NCBI GenBank assembly: GCA_963675625.1
Contig: OY776497.1
Span: 1,488,001 to 1,552,000, forward strand
Direction of reading: 5' to 3'
Source: F22 sp963675625
GTDB lineage: Bacteria; Bacteroidota; Bacteroidia; Bacteroidales; Bacteroidaceae
DNA: 64,000 nt
Each line of letters opens with the position of its first letter. The stretch's first letter is position 1. The position numbers were made by a program, and so were the translations under genes. Below are positions 1-8,921 of this stretch, piece after piece. The notes under the pieces were generated by a model, which saw only the letters and a list, made by a program, of their open reading frames with translations, was not told the DNA's origin and made no database searches.

Positions 1-532
1 TGACTTTTAGGTGTGCCTTGCCACATGCTGCTTTTTGTTCTTGAATTTCTTCACACATGTCTTCGTAATTTCCGTCAAGGAATTTACCTACAGATATGAC
101 AATATCTATTTCGTCTGCACCGTTAGCAACTGCCAATGCAATCTCTGCGACCTTTACTTCAATGAAAGTTTGAGATGAAGGGAATCCTCCAGCTACACAT
201 GCGATGTTTACTGAATCAACATCTAATGCTGTACGTACTGTATTGGCAAAATTGGGATATACACAGATTGCGCCAACATTCTTTAGGTCTCCATATGTAT
301 GAGAAAATTCGTTGACTTTTTGAGTGAATTCTATGACTTTACGGTCGTGGTCTTCAGTAGCAAGGGTGGTTAAATCAATGCAGTTAAACAAAAATTTCTT
401 CACATCTTGTGTCATATTTCCACTCAATTTTTCTGCTTTTATTTGAGCAACAGCATCTGCTACGGCAGTATCTGATAGATTCAAGTCATACTTAGCTAAT
501 GCAGTATCAATTTTACTCATTTGATTTTCCAT
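1..532 (-). CDS. deoC: Deoxyribose-phosphate aldolase, 3' end cut by window edge
   Basis: Class I aldolase that splits 2-deoxyribose-5-phosphate into glyceraldehyde-3-phosphate and acetaldehyde in cytosolic deoxynucleoside catabolism. The translation from the ATG at 532 is open to base 1 (177 codons), so the C-terminal part is outside the window. Recognisable family segments are the VxVYPNF-like stretch (here ICVYPNFAN), the IACVAGGFPSSQT region and the KVAEIALAVANGADEID stretch, ending at AACGKAHLKV, just at the active-site lysine strand. The start lies 1 bp after the stop of the MazG-type gene, so it is the distal gene of the uvrC-dtd-mazG-deoC run. Identification is by family motifs; the missing part holds further catalytic residues that cannot be checked. 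Confidence 0.9.
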   Translation of the reverse strand, partial: MENQMSKIDTALAKYDLNLSDTAVADAVAQIKAEKLSGNMTQDVKKFLFNCIDLTTLATEDHDRKVIEFTQKVNEFSHTYGDLKNVGAICVYPNFANTVRTALDVDSVNIACVAGGFPSSQTFIEVKVAEIALAVANGADEIDIVISVGKFLDGNYEDMCEEIQEQKAACGKAHLKV

Positions 533-533
533 A

Positions 534-866
534 TTATTTAAGTTTAGGATTGTTGATATGTCTTTTTTTATCTCTAATAGTTTTTTTATCTATGTTTTTT
601 TTAAAGCTTTCTGTGAGATCCACTCCTGTCTGGTTGGCTAGGCAAAGTATAACCCAGAGAACGTCTGTAAGTTCATCTCCAATGTCTTTGGGTTCTCCAT
701 CTTTAAAGCTTTGATCTCCATATGTGCGAGCCATTATACGCGCCAATTCTCCAACTTCTTCTGTCAGTATAGCCATATTGGTGAGTTCACTAAAATAGCG
801 CACACCGTGCTCTTTGATCCAATTATCGACTATTTTTTGAGCTTCGTTTAATGTAATATTTGTCAT
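534..866 (-). CDS. MazG-like nucleotide pyrophosphohydrolase
   Basis: Small all-alpha NTP pyrophosphohydrolase, 110 aa, the usual size of single-domain MazG-like proteins, which hydrolyse (d)NTPs to the monophosphate for housecleaning. Visible family signatures are the EEVGEL metal-binding stretch at about residues 36-41 and the ExxD-type pair in IGDELTDVLW at about residues 62-71. It lies between dtd (2 bp upstream) and deoC (1 bp downstream), which indicates one transcript. Substrate preference is not readable from sequence; the link to deoC suggests, by inference only, a role in deoxynucleotide turnover. Confidence 0.88.
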   Translation of the reverse strand: MTNITLNEAQKIVDNWIKEHGVRYFSELTNMAILTEEVGELARIMARTYGDQSFKDGEPKDIGDELTDVLWVILCLANQTGVDLTESFKKNIDKKTIRDKKRHINNPKLK

Positions 867-868
867 AT

Positions 869-1384
869 TTATTCTCGGTTATTGCTATCGATTAAAATAG
901 TTACTGGACCATCGTTGACGAGCCCCACTTCCATCGCTGCTCCAAACTGACCAGTCTGGACTGGTTTTCCTAGAGCCTTGCTGAGAGCTAAACAAAAGCC
1001 TTCATAGATTGGAATGGCATAATCGTGTCCAGCTGCACGTATATAGGAGGGTCTATTGCCTTTTTTTACAAGAGCATGCAGTGTGAATTGACTTACGACC
1101 AATATATCGCCTTGTACATCCATAATAGAACGATTCATTACGCCGTTGTCGTCGTCAAAGATTCGTAGCCCAATGACTTTCTTAACGAGCCATTCTATAC
1201 TCGGCATGTTCTGAAAGCTGCATGCATTGAGCTCTTCTTTGTGTTTAATCAAGTGTTCTTGGGCTTGTAATTCGTCTTCGGTACTAACTCCAAATAGTAT
1301 CATGTAGCCTTTTTGAATTTGACCAACAGTACTTCCTTCAATGTTTACGTGAGCCTCGGATACGCGTTGAATGACTAATCGCAT
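869..1384 (-). CDS. dtd: D-aminoacyl-tRNA deacylase
   Basis: Cytosolic proofreading enzyme that removes D-amino acids (and misloaded glycine) from tRNA. At 171 aa it is somewhat longer than the usual 145-150. Family motifs are visible: N-terminal MRLVIQRVSEAHV, the SQFTLHA motif in the middle and the NDGPVTI motif near the C-terminus; the last two form the cross-subunit active site. The extra length is an insertion in the first half (about residues 45-70). A promoter-like TACCTTTG lies about 30 bp upstream on the minus strand inside the uvrC-dtd gap, so dtd may also be transcribed independently of uvrC. Confidence 0.93.
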   Translation of the reverse strand: MRLVIQRVSEAHVNIEGSTVGQIQKGYMILFGVSTEDELQAQEHLIKHKEELNACSFQNMPSIEWLVKKVIGLRIFDDDNGVMNRSIMDVQGDILVVSQFTLHALVKKGNRPSYIRAAGHDYAIPIYEGFCLALSKALGKPVQTGQFGAAMEVGLVNDGPVTILIDSNNRE

Positions 1385-1424
1385 GGGGAGAATTATTTAT
1401 GAATTTATCCACACAAAGGTACGC

Positions 1425-3305
1425 TTATTCTTTTGTTTGATGAAAAAAATCATAGATTATTTTCCCTTTGCTCTCTCCGATAACTGCGGCGATTTCTTCT
1501 TGTGAGCACCCTTTGATTCGTGTGACACTTTTGAATTTTTTGAGTAAAGCATCTTTCGTTTTTGGGCCTACACCTTGAATGTTATCTAGCTCTGATTGTA
1601 TTTGTTTTTTACTACGCTGATCTCTGTGAAAGGTGATGGCAAATCGGTGCACCTCATCCTGTATCTGTTCTAGTAGGTGGAATAGGGGGGATTGAGGATG
1701 CACGCCAATATGTAACGCCGGACTCCCAAATAAGAGCTCTTTTGTTCTATGTTTTTGATCTTTGGCCAAACCTGCTATGGGGATATTAAGACGCAATTCG
1801 TCTACTACGACTTGTCTAATAGCTTCCATTTGTCCTTTCCCTCCATCTGCTATGATAAGGTTGGGCAATGAGTCTCCCTCTTCTTTTAAACGAGTGTATC
1901 GTCTACGGACAATTTCGCGCATAGAAGCATAGTCATCAGCTCCTTCTACTGTCTTAATATGATACTTCCTATATTCTTTTTTGACTGGTTTACCCATCTT
2001 AAAGACTACGCATGCAGCTACCGCACTGTCTCCAGAGATGTTCGAGTTATCAAAACTTTCTATCCATACTGGCATTTTCTCCAGTTGTAAGGCATCTTGA
2101 AGTGTTTTTAATATGCGTGCACTTCGTTGGGATGGATCCAGTTTATCTCTTTGGTTTATTCTGTCAACTTTATATTGTTTGACATTCAGATCAGAGAGGT
2201 CTAATAGTTTTCTCTTATCTCCTCTTTGAGGTACAGTTAATGTTATGTTTTCCATACCAAGCTGTACTGGAAATGGAACGACTATTTCGCGAGCTGTGCT
2301 CTTAAAACGCTGTCGCATTTCTGTGATCCCTAATGCCAAAATATCTTCTTTGCTTGTGTCAAGACGAATTTGATATTCAAATGTGTAGGCCATATTGACG
2401 GCCCCATTTTTAATATGTAGGTAGTTTATATAGGCAGCTTGACCTTCTTCAATAGCAATAGAAAAGACGTCAATGTTTACGTATGTATTAGGGACAATTT
2501 CTGATTTACTTCTATAACTCTCTAAGGCAAGGTAGCGATGTTTGATCTCTTCAGCTGCTTCAAATTCTAGTTTCTCAGCATGGGCTGTCATCTGTTGATG
2601 TAGATTTTCGCTGAGTTCTTTGACGTTCCCCTGCAAAATCTCTTTAATCTCGATGATTTGTTTGTTGTATTCTTCAAGACTAATTTTGCCTACGCAGGGA
2701 CCTAAGCATTTATGTATATGATAATCTAAGCATACTTTATATTTCCCCTCTGCGATTTTCTCAGGAGACAGGTTTAAGTTGCAGCTCCGTAATTTATATT
2801 GACTGCGGATTAGATCAAGAAGAATAAAACAAGTACTTGTGTGGCTGTAAGGACCAAAATAGTTACTCCCGTTTTTTTTGATTTGTCTTGTCTTTCTTAC
2901 TCTTGGGAAATACTCATTTTCGATGACAATGCTTGGGTATGTTTTGTCATCTTTAAGGAGGACATTATATCTCGGTTTGTGCTCCTTAATTAAGTTGTTT
3001 TCTAAAAGAAGAGCATCTGCATCACTACGTACAATAATGTATCTAATGTCAGCAATTTTACTTACGAGTACGCGCGTCTTTCCGGCCTCATGCTCTTTGT
3101 TGAAATAGGATAGAACTCGTCGCTTCAGGTTTTTTGCTTTTCCGACATAGATTATTTTACTGTTGTAATCCCTATACTGATATATACCAGGAGTTTCTGG
3201 AAGTGTCGACACAACAAGTTTAAGACGTGCTAGACGCGCCTTATTTCCTTCTTTCTCTAAAGCTTTGAGCTGAATCTCTTCGGGTAGGGAGTCTCGTTTA
3301 GTCAT
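1425..3305 (-). CDS. uvrC: Excinuclease ABC subunit C
   Basis: Makes both incisions around a DNA lesion in nucleotide excision repair, after UvrAB loading. The 626-aa protein has the expected order: N-terminal GIY-YIG nuclease domain (PGIYQYRD ... IIYVGKAKNLKRRV at about residues 38-67), a Cys-containing middle region, a UVR domain around 225-260, an RNase H-like second nuclease domain (ESFDNSNISGD and IADGGKGQ) and a C-terminal helix-hairpin-helix (IQGVGPKTKDALL). All parts look intact. It follows apt after a gap that holds a strong hairpin, and precedes dtd by 40 bp. Confidence 0.97.
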   Translation of the reverse strand: MTKRDSLPEEIQLKALEKEGNKARLARLKLVVSTLPETPGIYQYRDYNSKIIYVGKAKNLKRRVLSYFNKEHEAGKTRVLVSKIADIRYIIVRSDADALLLENNLIKEHKPRYNVLLKDDKTYPSIVIENEYFPRVRKTRQIKKNGSNYFGPYSHTSTCFILLDLIRSQYKLRSCNLNLSPEKIAEGKYKVCLDYHIHKCLGPCVGKISLEEYNKQIIEIKEILQGNVKELSENLHQQMTAHAEKLEFEAAEEIKHRYLALESYRSKSEIVPNTYVNIDVFSIAIEEGQAAYINYLHIKNGAVNMAYTFEYQIRLDTSKEDILALGITEMRQRFKSTAREIVVPFPVQLGMENITLTVPQRGDKRKLLDLSDLNVKQYKVDRINQRDKLDPSQRSARILKTLQDALQLEKMPVWIESFDNSNISGDSAVAACVVFKMGKPVKKEYRKYHIKTVEGADDYASMREIVRRRYTRLKEEGDSLPNLIIADGGKGQMEAIRQVVVDELRLNIPIAGLAKDQKHRTKELLFGSPALHIGVHPQSPLFHLLEQIQDEVHRFAITFHRDQRSKKQIQSELDNIQGVGPKTKDALLKKFKSVTRIKGCSQEEIAAVIGESKGKIIYDFFHQTKE

Positions 3306-3340
3306 GTGTCCTTTATTACTATGTACATATGAGTAGGGGG

Positions 3341-3378
3341 AATTAGAGCTAGATAGTCCATTCTATCTAGCTCTAATT
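3341..3378 (-). terminator. Perfect 16-bp hairpin between apt and uvrC
   Basis: AATTAGAGCTAGATAG at 3341-3356 and its exact reverse complement at 3363-3378 enclose a 6-nt loop. It sits between the apt stop (3385) and the uvrC start (3305). In the direction of transcription no T-run follows the stem (the next bases are C-rich), so it may be a weak terminator, an RNA-stability structure or a processing site that lowers uvrC relative to apt. Confidence 0.6.
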
Positions 3379-3384
3379 ATTTAT

Positions 3385-3918
3385 TTACTCTCCGTCAACG
3401 TGAAGAACTGATTGGATCTCGACATCTCTAGTAAAGGCGTTACGTCCTTTCAAATCATCTAGCTCTATAATGAAATTGGCATACATCTTTGCTGGTGCCA
3501 TTTTGTTTACAAGGTTGCATGCTGCGACCATTGTACCTCCAGTTGCAAGTAAGTCGTCATGCAGTAAAACGACATCTCCTTTGTCGATAGCGTCCTTGTG
3601 TATCTGGATGGAATCGGTACCATATTCTTTGTTGTATGATTCTTCCAATACTTCTGCTGGTAGTTTTCCAGGCTTTCTTATAGGAATAAATCCTACACCT
3701 AGGCGAGTGGCTAGAATAGGTCCCATAATAAAGCCACGACTTTCAATGCCAACTACTTTTGTGATTCCTTTGTCTTTGTACATCTCATAAAGAGTGTCAG
3801 ATAAAATCTGCATACATTCTGGGCTCTTGAAAAGAGTAGTTACATCTTTAAATTGAATCCCTGGGATAGGGAAGTCTGGAACGTTTCTTAGGTTCTTTAA
3901 AAGGATTTCTTCCTTCAT
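3385..3918 (-). CDS. apt: Adenine phosphoribosyltransferase
   Basis: Purine salvage enzyme converting adenine and PRPP to AMP. Length is 177 aa, typical. Visible: the IPGIQFKDVTTLF N-terminal motif, the base-binding ESRGFIMG segment (about residues 61-68) and the PRPP-binding loop VVLLHDDLLATGGTM (about 118-132). The gene lies between mnmG and uvrC on the same strand. The upstream gap to mnmG holds a parS-like palindrome. No anomaly seen. Confidence 0.96.
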   Translation of the reverse strand: MKEEILLKNLRNVPDFPIPGIQFKDVTTLFKSPECMQILSDTLYEMYKDKGITKVVGIESRGFIMGPILATRLGVGFIPIRKPGKLPAEVLEESYNKEYGTDSIQIHKDAIDKGDVVLLHDDLLATGGTMVAACNLVNKMAPAKMYANFIIELDDLKGRNAFTRDVEIQSVLHVDGE

Positions 3919-3951
3919 ACTCAGTTGTTTTTATAAGTTTTATAGAGTGAT

Positions 3952-3967
3952 GGTTCCACGTGGAACA
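3952..3967. other. parS-like centromere palindrome
   Basis: The 14-bp perfect palindrome GTTCCACGTGGAAC occupies 3953-3966 in the gap between apt and mnmG; with flanks it reads gGTTCCACGTGGAACa. This corresponds closely to the ParB-binding parS consensus (TGTTtCACGTGaAACA and the TGTTCCACGTGGAACA variant known from pseudomonads). mnmG (gidA) commonly lies near oriC and parS in bacteria, which fits. No parA or parB gene is in the window, so function is inferred from the sequence match only. Confidence 0.6.
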
Positions 3968-3998
3968 CTCCTCGTTTTATTTGTTCGTCAGCAGACTA

Positions 3999-5894
3999 TT
4001 ATCTGCCGCTAAGCACCAATAGTACATTGATGTCGTTGGGAGAAACACCAGGGATACGACTAGCTTGTGCAATCGTCTCAGGCTCTATCTGACTTAGTTT
4101 TTGACGAGCTTCTGTGGATAATGCTTGAATCTCGTTGTAGTCAAATTTTCCCTTAATGTTGATTGCCTCTAGACGTTGTAGCTTATCTGCTATGGCTCGT
4201 TCTCGGTTGATGTATCCATCATACTTGATCCTAATTTCTAAGGCTTCAATGATCTCTTCAATATCTAGATGGATCTTCTCTATTTCTATGGATACCTTCT
4301 TAATCTCTTTCTTTAGAGCAGGCACAAAATTAGCTAGCTGTACGATCGTCAATTGAGGTCGTCCAATAAGGGTGCTCAATTTACATCCATGGGTGAGTGG
4401 AGCTGTGCCAACTTGCTCCAAACCTTCATTGATCTTTTGAGGTTTAATAGAATATCCTTGAACAAACTCTTGGAGATGTTGAATCCACTTTGTCTTTTCT
4501 TGAAGTCTGCTCATGCGCTCTTCTGACACTAGCCCAAGAGCATACCCTTTGGGCGTTAAACGCATATCAGCGTCATCTTGACGTAATAGAATGCGATATT
4601 CAGCACGAGAGGTAAACATACGGTATGGCTCATCAACTCCTTTAGTCACAAGGTCGTCAATCAATACTCCTATATAGGCTTCGTCTCTTTTGAGTACAAA
4701 TGCTTCGCCTCCTACACACTGTTGGTGTGCATTGATACCTGCAATCATACCCTGACCTGCTGCTTCCTCATAACCAGTTGTTCCATTTACTTGACCAGCA
4801 AAGAAAAGTCCTTTTACTTTCTTGGTCTCTAATGTGTGAGTTAATTGTGTGGGGTCGAAGTAGTCATATTCAATCGCGTATCCAGGACGATAGACCACTA
4901 CGTCTCTGAAGGCAGGAATATGGCGCAGAGCTTCCAGTTGTACACTCATTGGGAGTGATGAGGAAAATCCATTCAAGTAAAGTTCTTGAGTTGTCTCCCC
5001 TTCTGGTTCCAAAAATAGCTGGTGCTGTATTTTGTCTGGGAAAGTAACAATTTTAGTTTCAATACTTGGACAATATCTAGGCCCTATACTTTGAATTTGA
5101 CCATTATACAACGGAGAATCGCTTAATCCTCCATTTAATATTTCATGCACTTTTTCATTCGTAAAGCATGTCCAACAAGTCAGTTGCTTGAGGTGACGTT
5201 GAGGAGAATCTATGAAGCTGAATTTATGAAAGTCACATTCTCCACCTTGCACCTCCATATCCTCGAAGTGCACACTGCGGGCGTCAATACGGACGGGGGT
5301 ACCTGTTTTCATGCGTCCCATCTTGATGCCCAACTTGGTGATCGACTCTGTCAGTTTATAACTTGCAGGTTCAGCAGTACGACCTCCTGGAATTTGTACT
5401 TTCCCAATATGCATCAATCCATTAAGGAATGTCCCTGCAGTCAAGATCACTGTTTTGGCAGTAATGACTTGCTCAAGGAGTGTGCGCACACCTGTCACAG
5501 CACCATCTTGAGTCAATACTTCAATGGCCGTGTCTTGCCAGATATGAAGATTGGGTGTATTCTCGAGAATTTCTCGCCACATCCAACTATATTTGTTTCT
5601 GTCGCATTGAGCTCTCGGACTCCACATTGCAGGCCCTTTTGAGCGATTCAACATGCGAAATTGGATAGAAGTGGCATCGGTTACGTAGCCCATATAGCCT
5701 CCCATAGCATCGATCTCACGGACAATCTGTCCCTTAGCGATGCCGCCAATGGCTGGATTGCAGCTCATCTGGGCTATTTTGTTCATATCCATAGTAATTA
5801 AGCACGTCTTGGACCCAAGGCGTGCTGCAGCGGAAGCGGCCTCACATCCTGCATGGCCTGCTCCGATCACAATGACATCGTAAGTAAAATTCAT
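3999..5894 (-). CDS. mnmG: tRNA uridine-5-carboxymethylaminomethyl(34) synthesis enzyme
   Basis: FAD-dependent partner of MnmE; together they install the (carboxymethyl)aminomethyl group on U34 of tRNAs reading NNA/NNG codons. The 631-aa protein is full length: Rossmann FAD site VIGAGHAGCEAA at about residues 9-20, the conserved SCNPAIGGIAKGQ segment with its cysteine at about 45-57, and the helical C-terminal MnmE/tRNA-binding region ending in IPGVSPNDINVLLVLSGR. Upstream on the minus strand a clear promoter is present (TTTTG, 20 bp, TATGTTTG). mnmA, for the thiolation of the same uridine, is also in the window at 50 kb. Confidence 0.97.
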   Translation of the reverse strand: MNFTYDVIVIGAGHAGCEAASAAARLGSKTCLITMDMNKIAQMSCNPAIGGIAKGQIVREIDAMGGYMGYVTDATSIQFRMLNRSKGPAMWSPRAQCDRNKYSWMWREILENTPNLHIWQDTAIEVLTQDGAVTGVRTLLEQVITAKTVILTAGTFLNGLMHIGKVQIPGGRTAEPASYKLTESITKLGIKMGRMKTGTPVRIDARSVHFEDMEVQGGECDFHKFSFIDSPQRHLKQLTCWTCFTNEKVHEILNGGLSDSPLYNGQIQSIGPRYCPSIETKIVTFPDKIQHQLFLEPEGETTQELYLNGFSSSLPMSVQLEALRHIPAFRDVVVYRPGYAIEYDYFDPTQLTHTLETKKVKGLFFAGQVNGTTGYEEAAGQGMIAGINAHQQCVGGEAFVLKRDEAYIGVLIDDLVTKGVDEPYRMFTSRAEYRILLRQDDADMRLTPKGYALGLVSEERMSRLQEKTKWIQHLQEFVQGYSIKPQKINEGLEQVGTAPLTHGCKLSTLIGRPQLTIVQLANFVPALKKEIKKVSIEIEKIHLDIEEIIEALEIRIKYDGYINRERAIADKLQRLEAINIKGKFDYNEIQALSTEARQKLSQIEPETIAQASRIPGVSPNDINVLLVLSGR

Positions 5895-5912
5895 TCTGTT
5901 ATTTCTTTACTA

Positions 5913-5945
5913 CAAACATACGAGTAAAATGGGACATGGTCAAAA
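5913..5945 (-). promoter_or_regulatory. mnmG promoter
   Basis: On the minus strand a -33 element TTTTG (5941-5945) and a -7 element TATGTTTG (5913-5920) are separated by 20 bp, matching the Bacteroidota housekeeping promoter pattern (TTTG, 19-20 bp, TAnnTTTG). The mnmG ATG follows 18 bp after the -7 box. Confidence 0.6.
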
Positions 5946-6002
5946 GTTTGGTCTTAAAGAAAATAAACAAAAACTCCTGACAGCTTGGATGTTCCATTTG
6001 TG

Positions 6003-6422
6003 TTATAGATTTTCGAGTAGTGTTAAGGCTTTATTTTCTTCTGCTTCCATTATTTCTCGTTCCCCTGGCCCCTTGTCATTAATTCCACAAAGGTGTAGAA
6101 TGCCATGAATAATGGTGCGATTAAGTTCTTGATTATAGTCTGGTGCAAATTGTTCAGCATTTGTTCTAACGGTATCTAATGATATGAAAATATCGCCCGA
6201 GATAACGTCTCCTCTACAATAATCAAAAGTAATAATATCTGTGAAGTAATCGTGCTTGAGATACTGTCGATTGACCTCGAGTATCTTTTCATCACTACAG
6301 AAAATATAGTTGATATCTCCTACGCGTAAATCGTAAGATTGAGCTACAGCTTTAATCCATTGATTGATTTTCTTTTGTTCTATGGATGGCATGTCTATGT
6401 CATCGGATTGGTATAGAATCAT
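6003..6422 (-). CDS. ybeY: Endoribonuclease / rRNA maturation factor YbeY
   Basis: Single-strand endoribonuclease acting in 16S rRNA 3' maturation and ribosome quality control. Length is 139 aa, typical. The metal-binding motif is HGILHLCGIND at about residues 105-115: the first two histidines of the usual H-x3-H-x5-H are present, but the third position is aspartate. The TFDYCRGDVISGDIFIS segment is the conserved core preceding it. It starts 25 bp after the stop of the upstream membrane-protein gene and is probably co-transcribed with it. Confidence 0.92.
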   Translation of the reverse strand: MILYQSDDIDMPSIEQKKINQWIKAVAQSYDLRVGDINYIFCSDEKILEVNRQYLKHDYFTDIITFDYCRGDVISGDIFISLDTVRTNAEQFAPDYNQELNRTIIHGILHLCGINDKGPGEREIMEAEENKALTLLENL

Positions 6423-6447
6423 AACAAGATTTTTTTATTTGATAAGT

Positions 6448-7680
6448 TTATCCGAAAAATAAATAGCTAATTATAATGGCGGCAATAATTCCTGCTCCAT
6501 CAGCAATTAGACCACAAGTTACAGCATATCGTGTGTCTTTTATATTGACACTCCCAAAGTATACGGCAAGAATGTAAAATGTAGTGTCGGCTGCGCCACG
6601 GAGTACGCAACTGGTGCGTCCGACAAAGCTATCGGCCCCATAAGTTTTCATCGCATCGACCATTAATCCAGAGGCTCCGCTACCACTTAAAGGACGCATT
6701 AAACCAGTGGGTAGTGCGGCCACAAAACGATTATCTATGCCGATAAAATCTAAACAAGTACCTATAGAGGCTACTAGCATATCCATTGCGCCAGAAGCAC
6801 GAAAGACACCTATTGCTACCAAAAAACCGACAAGATATGGGATGATACGCACGGCGGTCTTAAATCCATTTTTCGCGCCCTCGACAAATGCTTCAAAAAC
6901 ATTTATTTTGCGACGCACACCGGATAAGATAAAGATTATTATTGCTGACAATAAGATTATATTGGCAATCAATTGTGATGATGTATTGATTTGTTCTTTT
7001 GTGAAGTGCACAAAGGCATAGCCAATAGCCGAGAAGAAAACGGACATGCCTAAGATGAATAGAAGCATGGTACGATTCCACATAGAAATGCGTTGACGAA
7101 TGCTTACAGCAGCTACTCCCGCTATTGTGGCCACTAATGTGCTTAGTAGAATAGGGATGAAGATATCTGAGGGATTTTGAGCCGCACATTGAGCGCGCAT
7201 CACCATGATACTTACTGGAATGATGACCAGCCCAGAGGTATTCATGACCAAAAACATAATCATAGGATTGCTTGCACGTTCTTTGTGTGGGTTGAGCTCT
7301 TGCAGTTCTTCCATGGCTTTCAGACCCATCGGAGTTGCGGCATTGTCCAACCCCAACATATTGGCAGCAATGTTCATAAAGATAGACCCCATGACTGGAT
7401 GACCTTTAGGAATATCGGGAAAAAGTTTGGATAAAAGTGGAGATAGTACTTTGGCCATACGTTGGATTAGTCCGCTTTCTTCGCCAATACGTAGGATACC
7501 TAGCCAAAGGGCAAGTACTCCTGTAAGGCCTATTGAAATATTGAACGCTGTTGCACTAGAGCTGAATGTAGCGTCAATAATATCCTGAAAAGCATTTGTA
7601 TCTCCCCAGAAAATTACTCGAATACAGGCAACTGCGAAAGCAATTAGAAAAAGAGCAATCCAAATGTAATTTAAGACCAT
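6448..7680 (-). CDS. SpmA/SpmB-like nucleoside-recognition membrane protein
   Basis: Integral membrane protein of about 410 aa with roughly ten hydrophobic segments and two Gate (nucleoside recognition) domains in tandem, equivalent to Bacillus spore maturation proteins SpmA and SpmB fused. The first half carries the LGLDNAATPMGLKAMEELQ motif and the second the RPLSGSGASGLMVDAM motif, both family hallmarks. I place the start at the ATG at 7680; a TTG 21 bp upstream is in frame but lies within the promoter -7 box (TATTTTTG on the minus strand). Function in non-spore-formers is unknown; transport or peptidoglycan-related roles have been suggested for the family. Confidence 0.88.
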   Translation of the reverse strand: MVLNYIWIALFLIAFAVACIRVIFWGDTNAFQDIIDATFSSSATAFNISIGLTGVLALWLGILRIGEESGLIQRMAKVLSPLLSKLFPDIPKGHPVMGSIFMNIAANMLGLDNAATPMGLKAMEELQELNPHKERASNPMIMFLVMNTSGLVIIPVSIMVMRAQCAAQNPSDIFIPILLSTLVATIAGVAAVSIRQRISMWNRTMLLFILGMSVFFSAIGYAFVHFTKEQINTSSQLIANIILLSAIIIFILSGVRRKINVFEAFVEGAKNGFKTAVRIIPYLVGFLVAIGVFRASGAMDMLVASIGTCLDFIGIDNRFVAALPTGLMRPLSGSGASGLMVDAMKTYGADSFVGRTSCVLRGAADTTFYILAVYFGSVNIKDTRYAVTCGLIADGAGIIAAIIISYLFFG

Positions 7681-7760
7681 AAGCGTAGATTTGTATCGCA
7701 AAAATAGTAAATTGTTTTGGGATAGCTGGATATTTTACCTTTTTTCTCGATGAGATTACT

Positions 7761-7768
7761 TATCTTTG
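7761..7768 (+). promoter_or_regulatory. ruvB promoter -7 box
   Basis: TATCTTTG matches the Bacteroidota -7 consensus. A T-rich stretch ends about 20 bp upstream in place of a clear -33 element. This predicts a leader of roughly 75-80 nt before ruvB. A divergent -7 box for the membrane-protein gene lies about 60 bp away on the other strand. Confidence 0.5.
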
Positions 7769-7851
7769 TGGACCGTACACACCTTTGCGTGTTGCTTCTT
7801 TGATAGGTACTTACACAAGAGGAGAGAATGCGGAAAAGATGATAATCTATT

Positions 7852-8880
7852 ATGGTAGAAGATTTTGATATTCGTGAGGAACAACAGGTGGGCAGAGAAC
7901 GAGATTTCGAGAACGCCCTTCGTCCTCTAACTTTTAATGACTTTAGTGGTCAAGACCACGTGGTGGACAACCTGAGCATTTTTGTTCAGGCAGCTCGACT
8001 ACGTGGGGAAGCGCTAGACCATGTGCTGTTGCATGGACCTCCTGGACTTGGTAAGACGACCTTGTCTAATATTATAGCCAATGAACTGGGTGTGGGGTTT
8101 AAGTTGACCTCTGGTCCAGTGCTTGATAAACCAGGTGATCTCGCAGGAGTTTTAACTAGTTTAGAGCCCAATGATGTGTTGTTTATTGATGAAATCCATC
8201 GATTGTCTCCAGTTGTAGAAGAATATCTTTACTCTGCAATGGAAGATTATCGTATTGATATAATGATTGATAAAGGACCATCGGCACGAAGCATACAAAT
8301 AGATCTGAGTCCATTTACTCTTGTTGGAGCCACGACCCGCAGCGGATTATTGACAGCTCCGTTACGTGCTCGCTTTGGGATCAATTTGCATTTAGAATAT
8401 TATGATGAACGCATACTTGCGAAAATTGTAGAACGTTCAGCTTCTATTTTACAGGTTTCATGTGATCACGAAGCTGCTTGTGAGATCGCATCACGCAGTC
8501 GAGGAACACCTCGTATCGCCAATGCCCTTTTGCGTCGAGTACGTGATTTTGCACAAGTAAAAGGGAATGGACATATTGATGCCGAGATTGCTTGCTTTGC
8601 ATTGGAAGCATTAAATATTGATAAGCACGGCTTGGATGAAATAGATAATAAAATTTTGGCGACCATTATTGATAAATTTCGTGGTGGCCCAGTAGGCTTG
8701 TCTACCATAGCTACGGCTTTGGGCGAGGATACAGGAACCATTGAGGAAGTGTATGAACCTTTTCTCATTAAAGAAGGATTTATGAAACGTACACCACGTG
8801 GTCGACAAGTGACCGATTTAGCATACGAACATCTAAATCGTAATGGTTTGTTGCATTGTGACGAACCAAGTCTCTTTTAA
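7852..8880 (+). CDS. ruvB: Holliday junction branch migration ATPase RuvB
   Basis: Hexameric AAA+ motor that, with RuvA, drives branch migration of Holliday junctions. Length is 342 aa, as usual. Walker A GPPGLGKTT at about residues 62-70, Walker B LFIDEIH at 110-116, sensor 1 GATTRSG at about 162, an arginine-finger region LTAPLRARFG just after it, and the C-terminal winged-helix domain (GGPVGLSTIATALGED ... RTPRGRQVT). It leads a plus-strand cluster, with the flippase gene 41 bp downstream. Confidence 0.97.
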   Translation: MVEDFDIREEQQVGRERDFENALRPLTFNDFSGQDHVVDNLSIFVQAARLRGEALDHVLLHGPPGLGKTTLSNIIANELGVGFKLTSGPVLDKPGDLAGVLTSLEPNDVLFIDEIHRLSPVVEEYLYSAMEDYRIDIMIDKGPSARSIQIDLSPFTLVGATTRSGLLTAPLRARFGINLHLEYYDERILAKIVERSASILQVSCDHEAACEIASRSRGTPRIANALLRRVRDFAQVKGNGHIDAEIACFALEALNIDKHGLDEIDNKILATIIDKFRGGPVGLSTIATALGEDTGTIEEVYEPFLIKEGFMKRTPRGRQVTDLAYEHLNRNGLLHCDEPSLF

Positions 8881-8921
8881 TAAACTCAAATGACTACCTT
8901 GTAGTATAAATAGAAACGAAC

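Noticed and set aside
7955..8802. CCACGTGG palindromes in ruvB (7955-7964 and 8793-8802) as further parS sites
   Set aside because: Both read ACCACGTGGT and lack the GTT/AAC flanks; they lie in conserved coding sequence and occur by codon use.
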